A DNA stretch of 64,000 nucleotides, from assembly GCA_964007475.1 (NCBI GenBank), contig OZ023275.1, positions 5,456,001 to 5,520,000 of the forward strand, read 5' to 3'. Origin of the DNA: Hybos culiciformis (taxonomy: Eukaryota; Arthropoda; Insecta; Diptera; Hybotidae). The position numbers and the translations under genes are program-made. This document shows, in pieces, positions 1-10,099 of this stretch (positions are counted from its first letter, which is position 1; the number at the start of each line of letters is the position of its first letter). The notes under the pieces are model-generated. The model had not been told where the DNA came from. It saw nothing but the letters and a program-made list of their open reading frames with translations, and made no database searches.

Positions 1-1628
1 TTTTATGAAGAAACTAATCGACATTATTATACAACTCCAAGCAGTTTTCTAGAATTATTAAAACTTTATGAGAAATTGGTGGAAAAGCGTAAAAATGACA
101 TATTAGCCAAGAAGAATCGAATTGCAACTGGATTGAATAAAATATTTGAAACCAATGAATTGGTTATTATTAAAAGTTTTTACGTTGATATATTTAAGTT
201 GATTGTATATATACTGATATATACTGATATGATATATATATGATATATATACTGATACGATATATATATGATATATATACTGATATGATATATATATGAT
301 ATATACTGATATATACTGATGTATACACATATGAAATGGACTTACTATATATACAAACGAAATGGACTTACTACAGTTATCGTTCAATCATTATTATATA
401 AAAAAAAGTAGATTTTTTTCAACTTTACTTAACTTAATATACTTACCTAATCAAAGATATTTTATTAATACTAAGTATAATATAGATACAAATAATTAAG
501 TTGAAAATCATTACAGGTTGCAACAATGCAAATTCAATTGTCTCAATTGAGTCCAAAACTAGAAGCACAAACGGAATTGATGAAAGAACTTTTAATAAAA
601 CTTGAAATAGATACAAAAAATGCTGATATTGTTAAGAAATCTGTAGGAAAAGACGAACTTATTGCAAAAGAAAAAGCAGCAGAAGCTCAAATTATAGCAG
701 ATGATGCAAGTAAGAATTATTTACATATGCCCAGTTATTTCCACTTAAAAATATTTTTCATTTAAAGATAGGGATTTGGAGACAGCGATGCCTGCATTAA
801 AGGCTGCCGATGATGCTCTTAAAAGTTTAAATAAAAGTGATATTAATGAATTAAAAGCTTTTACAACTCCACCACCATTAGTACAATTCGTAATGGAAGC
901 AGTTTGCATATTATTGCGGGCAAAGTAGGAAATTTGATATATTTTAATTATTTATTATTTAATAAAATTATTTTAAACTATCACATTTAACCTTCAGACC
1001 TACGTGGGCAGGAGCTAAAAAGGTTATGGCTGATGTTAATTTTTTAAAACGCCTCATGGAATATGATAAAGAGAATATACCACAATCTATTTTAAGAAAA
1101 TTAAAAAAATATATAACTCATAAAGATTTTGTGCCAGAGGTAAGTGTATCCTACACACATAATATGTAATGCTTTTTATCTATCATCGCAATGTTCATAA
1201 TAAATAATGATGTTAAAATTATTAGGCTATTGAAAAGGTTTCTAAAGTTGCAAAATCGGTAAGTTTATGGGTAATAGCAATTGAGAAATTCGCAAAAGTT
1301 TTTAAAATAGTTGAACCGAAAATTGCAAAAAGAAAACAGGCTGAAGGAGAATTAGAACTAATAATGAAAGATTTAGAAACCAAACAACAAAAATTGAGAG
1401 ACGTTGAAGAAACAATTAAACATCTTGAAAATATTTTAAATCAAAGAAAAATTGAATTTAAAGAAATTCAAGATAATGCTGATTTATGTTTTGCTAGATT
1501 AAATCGAGCTTCAAGGTAATATGAAATGTTTTTTCAACATATTTTAAAAATACAAATTTCATGCTTTTATTTTCAGATTGACATCAGCTTTGGCAGACGA
1601 GGAAATACGATGGAAAGCATCAGTTAAG
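1..1628 (+). CDS. Dynein stalk and microtubule-binding domain exons
   Basis: Six exons encode the two stalk coiled-coil strands and the microtubule-binding domain between them. The block opens with [13 protein letters not shown], the usual AAA4-to-stalk junction of dynein heavy chains. The ascending helix is charged and runs through exons 2 and 3. The binding head follows, with [43 protein letters not shown] and the [13 protein letters not shown] stretch in exons 3 and 4. In exon 5 the [20 protein letters not shown] segment leads into the descending helix, which carries on to [13 protein letters not shown] in exon 6. The GGTAAG sequence near 1258 inside exon 5 looks like a donor but is coding, because the conserved tryptophan segment follows directly in frame. 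Confidence 0.92.
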
Positions 1629-4600
1629 GTAAGATTTTATGGCATTTAAAATAAGAATAGGAACGGACTAATCAAATATAATTTAGACTTTAGATGAAGA
1701 ATCAGTGTCTATACCTGGTGATATTTTACTGTCATCATCATGTGTTTCATATTTCGGAGCATTTACTTCGGAGTATCGCACAAAATTATTAGCATTTTGG
1801 ATTCCAAAAGTAAAAGAACTAGAAATACCAAGCAGTGATGAATTTAAAATGCTCGAAGTTCTTGGTGATGCTTATGAAATTAGAATGTGGAATGTGTACG
1901 GATTACCAAAAGATAATATATCTATAGAGAATGCAATTTATGCAACAAGAGCATTACGTTGGCCTTTAATGATTGATCCTCAGGGTCAGGTATTTGTATT
2001 TTATATTATATTTTTACATTATATTATATGTGTAAAAGAAATTATTTTTTCAACCCTATCATAAAAAAAAAATTAATTTTATATAGTTCATTTGTTTTCA
2101 ATTTCAAGGCTAATGTTTGGATTCGAAATTGTGAAAGGAATAATAATTTAAAAATAATGAAAATGAAAGATGAAAGATTATTAAAAACTTTAGAAGTTAG
2201 TATAAGAGAAGGTTATACCGTTCTAATAGAAGATATTTCAGAATCAATTGATCCAACATTATATCCAGTTTTAGGACGTGATGTTATAATTAGAGATGGT
2301 CAACCGTGGATAAAATTAGGAGATAAAATAATTAATTTTAACGATAAATTTAAACTATTCATGACTACAAAATTGTCAAATCCTCATTACATGCCAGAAA
2401 TTTGTATAAATGTTACATTAATAAATTTTTTGGTAACACCTAAAGGATTAGAAGAACAATTATTAGCGTAAACTGATTCACTTAAAAATTTTAAAGCAAA
2501 ATGATGAATAATTTCTTTTAATATTAATTTTCAGAGACATTGTTGCTTGTGAACAACCACAAGCCGAAAAACAGAGGAATGATTTAATTGTAAAAATAAA
2601 TACAGATAAACAACAATTAGTGAATTTAGAAGATAAAGTACTTAAGCTATTACAAACATCTAAGGGTAATATCTTGGATGATGAAGAATTGGTAGAAACT
2701 TTAAATGACGCCAAAGAAACTTCAATAATTACAGCGGCAAGATTAATTGATACACAGCAAATTGAAAAAAGTTTATTATTATTGAGAGAAAAATATCGGC
2801 CTTTGGCATTGTTTGGTGCTAGCCTTTATGTTGTTATTACATCATTACAATCTTTAGATCCAATGTATCAATATAATTTAAAGTATTTCTCACAAATACT
2901 TCGTACAGTAATTGAAGAGTCGCACGAACAGATGTCAATTGAAGTTAGAATATTACAACTTCAAAAGGATGAAACTTACTGCAATTTATAGAAATATTTC
3001 GAGAGGATTTTTGAAAAACATAACTTATTTTCAGTTTTATATTAGCCACTACAGTCGAGAAAATTGTAATTTTATAAATATTTGTACAAATATATAATAC
3101 ACATAAAACATATATCAAGCCAATTACATTTAGATGGTTCGCAATTCACGCGCATAATCAATTTACATCAATGTTCAAGTATTTTTGTTACGTCTTCGTC
3201 GGGTCGATTATGCTGAAAATAATATTAATTGGACGGAATAAGATATCTATACCTACCACTTTCATTTGTTGAAAATAAAAAAGTTATATAAAAGAAATTA
3301 TATTTATTAATGTTTTTTTAGAGTGGAAAAACTCTCAGAAGATTGAATTTCAATGATTTAATATCAGATCCACTTGATTTACATATTGTTAAAAACCCAG
3401 AAGATTTAAGATATTCATGAATTAACTTATTCAAGACTTCTTTATTTGGAAAAAAAATACGAAAATTTAAAATTTGACTATCATNNNNNNNNNNNNNNNN
3501 NNNNNNNNNNNNNNNNNNNNNNNNNNNNNNNNNNNNNNNNNNNNNNNNNNNNNNNNNNNNNNNNNNNNNNNNNNNNNNNNNNNNNNNNNNNNNNNNNNNN
3601 NNNNNNNNNNNNNNNNNNNNNNNNNNNNNNNNNNNNNNNNNNNNNNNNNNNNNNNNNNNNNNNNNNNNNNNNNNNNNNNNNNNNAATTGGAAGTTTTTTT
3701 GTAGATAATATTGACAGCGGAAATTTGAAAAATATGTAAGTGTGTAGATACGTAACGGTACATTTCAGTAAACTTAAAACTAGAATTAAAACGACAGAAA
3801 ATGAAGATAAAGGAGGAGAAGGCTGAAAGTTAACAAAAATTAATCTATATAATTATCAATATTACAAGTATATTAAAGATAGTTAACACTTAATAGATTA
3901 ATCTTCACATAATTTTTGAATTAAATTATTACATGATTTAAATAGATTTAATTATATGCATTTGATAAAAAATGAAATATACACATTTAAAATGAATCCA
4001 TTTAATTTTAGATTTTTAGATACAAGAAAAGATATTCCTTTAATTTTTATATTATCAGCTGGATCAGATCCAATGTCAAATTTTCTTAAATTTGCGACTG
4101 AAATGAAATTTCTCACTAAATTATTTTCAATATCATTGGGACAAGGGCAAGGAGTTGTAGCAGAAGGTATAATTGATAAAGGAATTAAAAACGGGAATTG
4201 GGTGTTTTTACAAAATTGCCATTTGGCTACTTCGTGGATGGCTCAAATGGAAATTATTGTTAGAAATATTACATTAGGTTTAGTGGAAGTTCACGAACAT
4301 TTCAGATTATATCTATCTTCGATGCCATCTCTAAATTTCCCTATAAGTGTTTTACAAGATTCCATTAAATTAACAAGTGAAGCACCGAAGGGTATTAAAT
4401 CGAATTTACAAAAAACTTTCAATACATTGACCGTTGATTTTTTTGAAAATCATCCAATGAAGCAAAAATGGCGAGCTCTTTTGTTCAGTTTAGGAATATT
4501 CCATGCTGTTATTTTGGAGAGGAAGAAATTTGGTTCAATTGGCTGGAATACTTCGTATGAATTTAATGAAAGTGATTTAGATTGCGGTTTCAAAGTTTTA

Positions 4601-6449
4601 GAAATTATGGTTAAACATTCACAATTTGAAATACCGTGGGAGGCACTAACTTATATACATGGACAGATTACATGGGGTGGGAGAGTTACAGATTTCTGGG
4701 ATCAAAGGTGTCTTCGCACAATATTGAAAACATTTTTATATTCTGGAATTATTGATGAAGATTATCCATATTTAGGAAGTACTGTTTATTATGATCCCAG
4801 AAAGAAAAATTTGAAAGCTTATTTACAATTCATTCAAAATTTACCCGCTCAAGATGACATAGGCATATTTGGAATGAATCAAAATGCAAATATTGTTTTT
4901 CAAATTAAAGAAGTGGATTTTTTCTGTGATGCTTTGATTAAAACTGGACAACCATCCAGTGCTGCCAAAGGTTCTGGAGAAAACGCTAATGAAATTGCTG
5001 AAGAAATAATTAACAAAATAAAGGCAACATTAATAGTATCAATTTCATCTACGGATATCAATCCAAAAATATTAGAGGTTATCTTATGTCTATAATAATC
5101 ATATAATTAATTTAATTGTTTGTGAAGGAATGGATAAATAATTCTAGTTACTCTAGTTCTAGTTTATTTATAAATATTTATAGTAGAAAGGGGCGATTTG
5201 TTTTTTAAATTCATCAATATGCATTTTATTTGCAGAAAGATGATCGTGGTAGATTTTATTCTTTGGCCACAGTATTGGTACAAGAAATTGATAGATATAA
5301 TTTTATGTTAAAACTTGTACATGATAGTCTGAAAAATCTTGAAAAAGCTATTAAGGGTATTGTTGTCATGTCAGAACCATTAGAAAATCTCTTTAATGCT
5401 CTATTGAAAGGTGTCATTCCACCTGCCTGGAATAAGAAATCTTTTCTATCAATAAAACCATTGCCAAATTGGATTGCAGACTTTGAACAACGGATTTACT
5501 TCATTCAAGTAAAAATTATAATAAATTATGTGATCATTTATGTAAAATAGTTCTAGAATTTAAAATAATTTTATTATAGATATGGAAAAAAAATCATCCA
5601 AATTCATTTTGGATCAGTGGTTTATATTTTCCTCAAGCATTTTTGACAGGGATTTTGCAAGCGCATGCTCGAAAATTTTTGGTTCCAATAGATAAATTAA
5701 CATTTGATTTTGAAATCCAATCGACTACTCTCAATCAGAAAGTTTTAGCAGAAAATTTTGTTAAGGGCCAAGAATTGGTAATACAAACAAATTATTAAAG
5801 TTTTTAATAACCCTGAATGGTATATTCTAATTATTTTGATCTTGTAGTATTTTATTTTTTTGTAATTTAAAAGAAATTATTTTATTAATATTTTTTCAAT
5901 TCAAAAATTGCAATATAATCTTACTTATTTCCACTTAAAAATGAAATAAAAATAATAAATTTCAATTAGTCAAATGTCGAAATGATAGAAATACGTTCTC
6001 CACTTTGTATTTAAAATAAGATATTTAACTATAGGATCATTATAGGAAAAAGTTTATGGAAAAATTCGATTTCCCAAAGTTGGTGCAAATATTCATGGAA
6101 TTTTTATTGAAGCTGGTGAATGGAATAATGTAAATGGATTATCCGACTCAAAATTAGGTGAATTATATTCTAAACTTCCAGTTGTTTGGTTAAAGCCTAG
6201 TACACAAGTAGATGTCAGAGAACGATATGAAGTGAGAAAGTAGTTTTCTTTTATAAACCATCATTTATTATTTCTTTTTTTATTTAGGCTCCTCTATATA
6301 AAACGCAAGATCGTGTAGGTGTCTTATCAACCACAGGTCATTCAACAAATTTTGTTCTTCCAATATTATTGGAATCTAAATTTAGATCAAGCTATTGGAT
6401 TTTAAGAGGAACTGCTTTAGTGACAGCAGTTAAAGAAAACGAAATATAG
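1..6449 (+). CDS. Axonemal dynein heavy chain (inner-arm DNAH3/7/12 type), 3' part, multi-exon
   Basis: This is the motor subunit of an axonemal dynein. It hydrolyses ATP and walks on microtubules in cilia or sperm flagella. The 5' part (tail, linker, AAA1-4) lies outside the window. Exons read by translation and GT/AG sites: 1-162, 517-709, 768-924, 998-1139, 1226-1515, 1577-1628, 1687-1989, 2109-2467, 2535-about 3065 (frame broken after 2979), then a gap region, 4012-5077, 5236-5508, 5580-5777, 6046-6231 and 6288-6449 (stop TAG 6447-6449). Phases agree at every junction outside the gap. The domain order is stalk, microtubule-binding domain, AAA5, AAA6, C-terminal domain. Hallmarks include [47 protein letters not shown] and [12 protein letters not shown] near the end. 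The C-terminal wording resembles DNAH3/7/12; the exact paralogue is not assigned. Most introns are 50-350 bp. The donors after 162 (GTTATT) and 5077 (GTTATC) are weak. Confidence 0.93.
206..322. repeat. AT-rich minisatellite in dynein intron
   Basis: A degenerate tandem array built from ATATACTGATAT and GATATATATATGAT-like units lies in the 354-bp intron between the first two exons. Just downstream a 15-bp word, GAAATGGACTTACTA, occurs twice (333-347 and 359-373). Confidence 0.85.
1687..3065 (+). CDS. Dynein AAA5 exons, last one with frame breaks
   Basis: Exons 1687-1989, 2109-2467 and 2535-about 3065 encode AAA5 and the start of the following linker. Recognisable pieces are [16 protein letters not shown] at the end of the first exon, the NVWIRN start of the next, [17 protein letters not shown] and [11 protein letters not shown]. 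The third exon keeps [25 protein letters not shown] and [12 protein letters not shown]. After Thr-Tyr at 2974-2979 the conserved text continues in the next frame (AIYRNISRG, from 2981). It then returns to the first frame near 3010 (FEKHN) and shifts again near 3030 (FSFILA). At least three single-base breaks therefore occur within about 60 bases, giving a premature TAG at 2989. Either consensus errors next to the assembly gap or true decay would explain this. The otherwise intact splice sites and downstream exons favour the first. Confidence 0.88.
3485..3684. other. Assembly gap of 200 N
   Basis: There are exactly 200 unresolved bases, a round number typical of a placeholder, so the true length is unknown. 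Conserved dynein sequence of roughly a hundred or more codons normally lies between the HKL-FSF segment (about 3030) and the PLIFILS segment (about 4030). Little of it is recognisable in the known bases. An open segment at 3321-3417 after a TTTTTTAG acceptor may be part of it, but I could not match it with confidence. Confidence 0.97.
4012..6449 (+). CDS. Dynein AAA6 and C-terminal domain exons
   Basis: Five intact exons encode AAA6 and the C-terminal domain. The first (4012-5077) begins after TTTTAG with [12 protein letters not shown]. It holds [59 protein letters not shown] and [10 protein letters not shown]. Exon 5236-5508 has [11 protein letters not shown] and IKGIVVMS. Exon 5580-5777 has [17 protein letters not shown]. 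Exon 6046-6231 has [14 protein letters not shown] and PVVWLKP. Exon 6288-6449 has [18 protein letters not shown] and ends in TAG. The final residues replace the usual LCQLDD ending with VTAVKENEI, a lineage-specific tail. All internal junctions from 5077 on are phase 0. Possible poly(A) signals follow at 6565 and 6625. Confidence 0.93.
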
Positions 6450-6564
6450 AGCTAAAAAACATTATTATAAAATAATGTCAATTTCATTTATTTATGTGAA
6501 TTTATTTAAATTTATGTGAAGCATTTGATTTTCACATAAAGAAAAACAATCGAATGCGATTTTT

Positions 6565-6570
6565 AATAAA
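6565..6570 (+). promoter_or_regulatory. Candidate poly(A) signal of the dynein gene
   Basis: AATAAA lies 116 bases after the stop codon, and a second copy is at 6625-6630. The short 3' UTR fits the local layout. In such A+T-rich DNA the hexamer is frequent, so the choice is tentative. Confidence 0.5.
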
Positions 6571-6709
6571 ATGTATCCTCGATATCGATATGTATTAAAA
6601 TAAAATATGAGGAATTAATTTTTGAATAAATATAAAATTTGTTTTCAATCATTTGTATTTCAAATTCATACATTAAATAGAACTTAAATCGCAAACTAAT
6701 ACTTTACAT

Positions 6710-7107
6710 CAGCGTTTCTCAACCTTAGGGTCGCGACCCGAATTTGGGTCGCGAAAGATTTTCAATGGGTCGTTTTAATATGGAAAAATTCTATTACAAA
6801 TGCTACATATATTTTTTCAAAAATAATAAAATATTTTGATTACGTAAGAAGAATTAACCTTTACCTTATTTTTCAAAAGATTGCTGTTTTAACATTGATA
6901 ATTGAGTAAATCCTTTGAGCCAGACTTAATAAATTATCAAATGATTGTCAACAACAAATAAGTCATTAAAATAAAAATAAATAAAACATTTTAAAGGTGT
7001 CTTTCATTTCTTCTACTTGTCAATGCATACCATTTTCAGATTGAGGGTCGCGTTATTTTGTACTCATATTTTATAGGTCGCAATAGCAAAAAGGTTGAGA
7101 AACGCTG
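6710..7107. mobile_element. Non-autonomous hAT element (MITE), 398 bp
   Basis: The terminal inverted repeats are CAGCGTTTCTCAACCTT at the left and its complement AAGGTTGAGAAACGCTG at the right. Both ends are flanked by the identical 8-mer CTTTACAT (6702-6709 and 7108-7115), which fits the hAT target pattern nTnnnnAn. Inside each end lies a GGGTCGCG-type motif, known from widespread hAT families whose ends read CAGNGTTTCTCAACC. No transposase is encoded. Perfect duplications point to a fairly recent insertion just downstream of the dynein gene. Confidence 0.95.
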
Positions 7108-7115
7108 CTTTACAT

Positions 7116-8007
7116 AGTAGTTAAGTGGAGTAACAAAACAAAGTTCAGTGTAAATCAGTCGACGCTTTGATATTAACCTTGCAAGTATTATAATAGTTCA
7201 TATGTGTATAATTGTATAATAATATATTTAAAATATTCAATTAAAATATTTAATTAATGATGTTAAAAGAAAACGTAGAATTGTATCAAATCAAGCTTGA
7301 AAGTTCTGCTGAGACATAATAATAATTTAAACAATTTATAATAAAAACTCAATTAAACAGTTTAAACAGTAATTGTTTTTCGCAAATGATTTAGTTAATA
7401 TTAAAAGTAGTTCTATTGGATTATTCATTATTGAATTCTCCCTAATATAATTAATTAATTAAAATAAATCCGTGGGAATATTTTTGTTATTTTTTTTAAA
7501 AAAGCTTGAACTTAACGTTGACTTATAATTAAGACATATGTATAACATAACATTATTTAAAATCGCTTAATCGTGCTTGAACAATTTTTCATCTTATTCA
7601 ACTTATTAAGATATTTCATTTATATTTGTTTTGATTTTCTCATTTTAGTATTATTTGTTCACGAAAACATTAAAAACATACTACAATTTTTTTTTTGTAA
7701 TAAATTCGATAAATTCTAGAGGATTGAATATTCCCTGAATCGAGTGAAATAAGATCTTAAGGTTTGAAGTTTAAACAAGGCATTTCGTAGTTCAACATTT
7801 CGTAGTTGATTAATAGAATTTTTTCTCTATACATACTTAAAATGTCATATTTATATGTGTTTTTATACAAAATCTTAATCATACGTTTATCTATTATTAA
7901 AAAAAATGCTTACCTACTATAATAAAAGAAAATAAGCAGGTTTGTAAAATGTGTCCATCCAATGCCTCTACAGCTCAACTCAGGCTTTGGACTAGTGATG
8001 TTCAATT
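7116..8007. other. Intergenic A+T-rich spacer
   Basis: No open reading frame, RNA gene or repeat structure could be supported here. It separates two hAT insertions. Confidence 0.6.
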
Positions 8008-8199
8008 CAGTGGCGGTTTTATCATATGGGAGGCCACAGGCAAGTTTGCGGTGCGAAGCTGAATCTTTTTTTTTAATTTGGATACATTAATAAAACTGTT
8101 CAAAATGCCTGTACTATTTATTTTACGAATAGTATTTATTTTAGATTCGATATTATTGAATTTAATTTAATTTTAAATTGATATTTAATAAGATCTTGT

Positions 8200-8583
8200 C
8201 GTCGGTCGGCGACGCAAATCTCGTAAGTCTTGTTTTTTACAAAACGTGTTTTTTTTAATTTTCCTGTCCTTTTTGTTGATCTGCGTCGATCTACATTCAT
8301 AAAAACACTCTAAATATTTTTAACGCACTTTTATTGTCGAAAAAAAAAAATTCGAAAATTTAGGTGGGGAGCTTTTGTGGCCAAACATTGCACATTTTTG
8401 AAACTAAGATAATGTACTAATCTTCGTAAGAAGCTACAGAATTTATTCAATCCATATTGCTTCGAAATTAGCCAATCCTAAGCAATTTTGTGCTAATTAT
8501 AATAATAAGAATAATACAGTTTTTTGTGTCTCCTGTAAAATTTTCAAAAACAGACTTACGAGGTTTGCGTCGCCGACCGACGT
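8200..8583. mobile_element. Nested MITE with 31-bp terminal inverted repeats
   Basis: The left end CGTCGGTCGGCGACGCAAA and what follows match the complement of the right end at about 30 of 31 positions; the repeats continue through CTCGTAAGTCT. The tetramer TTGT flanks both ends (8196-8199 and 8584-8587) and may be a 4-bp target duplication. The ends are strikingly GC-rich against the background. The interior shows no coding capacity. I do not recognise the superfamily. Confidence 0.85.
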
Positions 8584-8821
8584 TGTATACTTTTGAGTAT
8601 ATCTATATGTTCATATATATATTATTAATTAATTAAACATACTAGGTATTATAAATTCTTAACTTAAACAAAATCATTCTTAAAGTACTGTTTGATACAA
8701 ATCACTATCTGTTACATATCACTGTTGGTTTTAGGGTACCCCTAGGTTAGAAACTTTTTTTTTTATGGAGAATTTAGGAGGAGACGATGGATTGAAAATG
8801 TGTTATTTAAAATTTAACTTT

Positions 8822-8986
8822 TCGGACTTTCACAGACGCAAAGTAATCAATTAAATCCGAACAGTACAAGGAACGACTTATTTTATTTTCGATAGAAATT
8901 GTAGCTAATGCAGATAAGCGGTCTTGATTCATGATGGAACGTAAATAATTTTTAATAAGCTTTAATTTAGAGAAGGACCTCTGCGC
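8822..8986 (-). pseudogene. hAT transposase C-terminal (dimerisation) remnant
   Basis: 55 codons are open on the - strand. They carry QRSFSKLKLIKNYLRS, MNQDRLSALATISIEN and a following DLIDYFAS segment. This is the C-terminal dimerisation domain found in ZMYM-like insect and vertebrate hAT transposases, where the pattern is RSFSKLKLIKN then RL..LA..SIE. The catalytic part is absent. It supports the hAT assignment of the surrounding 8008-10099 element and shows the element is oriented with its gene on the - strand. Confidence 0.88.
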
Positions 8987-9141
8987 TTTCGACTGAGTGA
9001 GTAAAATGCGTAGGGCAATAAATAAATTTGGAAAAATTTATATTAAAGAACTTGCTTACGAGTACCTATGTATCTAATCACTATAGAAACCATATTAAAT
9101 GTGCATATAATATAAACAAATTTCTACATGTACACACACTA

Positions 9142-9801
9142 GGTAGAAAAAGTCTGCGTACGGGCTCGTTTTCTTATTTTTTGTTCAACATGCTCCCAGT
9201 TTTTGATGTCATTTAAAAGAACTCTATAAAAAAAGTTTATTTGTGAAACAAAAATTTTTTTTTTCAAAATTTAAATTTTGAGAAATCTCAATTTTTGGAA
9301 AAGTCTTCGTACAGCCGTTTTTGATGCCGCGTCTCAGAAATTAACTAGTAATGTCATTTGAAAGGCAATTGAATGTAGATAATTTTGCACCATATAATTT
9401 TATCCCTACGATAAGGGAAAGAGTCAAAAATTGTCTTTGAAAGTCATAGAAATAGCTTCGAACCGCTGGAAAATAGGTTAGAACCGCTTGTTTTTATGAC
9501 TTTCAAAGGCGATTTTTGACCCTTTCCCTTATTGTAGGGATAAAATTATATGGTGCAAAATTATCTACATTCAATTGCCTTTCAAATGACATTACTAGTT
9601 AATTTCTGAGACGCGGCATCAAAAACGGCTGTACGCAGACTTTTCCAAAAATTGAGATTTCTCAAAATTTAAATTTTGAAAAAAAAAATTTTTGTTTCAC
9701 AAATAAACTTTTTTTATAGAGTCCTTTTAAATGACATCAAAAACTGAGAACATGTCGAACAAAAAATAAGAAAACGAGCCCGTACGCAGACTTTTTCTAC
9801 C
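9142..9801. mobile_element. Fold-back element, about 660 bp, long inverted repeats
   Basis: Two near-identical arms of about 310-320 bp face each other around a short centre at roughly 9455-9490. The left arm starts GGTAGAAAAAGTCTGCGTAC and the right arm ends with its complement. TA dinucleotides flank both ends (9140-9141 and 9802-9803), as expected for a Tc1/mariner-type target. The arms differ at only scattered positions. The transcript would form a very long hairpin. No protein is encoded. It lies inside the decayed hAT element. Confidence 0.9.
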
Positions 9802-10099
9802 TAGTGCACATATATTTTAAAATAGTGCAGGTGCAGTATACTTATAAATATTAGATTTTATACTTTGTGTAAATAGCGTATGTACGTATGTATGTACCCA
9901 TTTATATTGGATTAGAATATTCTCTTTGAAGTTAAATATAAATTCATGTATGCATTTATATTGGATTTGAATATTCTCTTTTAAGTTACATATGAATTCA
10001 TGTTTTCTTGTACATTGTACTAAGAAGAACAAAGCGAGGCCACCTGAGTGCGAAGCCACAGGCAAATGCCTTGCTTGCCTGTGCTTAAACCCGCCACTG

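Larger units (their letters stand above)
8008..10099 (-). mobile_element. Decayed hAT transposon, 2.1 kb, with two nested elements
   Basis: The ends are CAGTGGCGG (8008-8016) and CCGCCACTG (10091-10099). They are flanked by the imperfect 8-bp duplications GTTCAATT and GTACAATG (6 of 8 match). Subterminal GC-rich text containing GGCCACAGGCAA and GCGAAGC occurs near both ends. A fragment of hAT transposase lies on the - strand at 8822-8986. Two inverted-repeat elements (8200-8583 and 9142-9801) sit inside and account for about half of the length. The element is dead: most of the transposase is missing. Confidence 0.88.

Noticed and set aside
1255..1262. Splice donor GGTAAGT inside the dynein exon 1226-1515
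   Set aside because: The conserved reading continues straight through it in frame, so it is coding.
3321..3420. Additional dynein exon before the gap ([15 protein letters not shown])
   Set aside because: It follows a plausible acceptor and is open, but I could not align it to the expected AAA5-AAA6 linker text, so it is not called.
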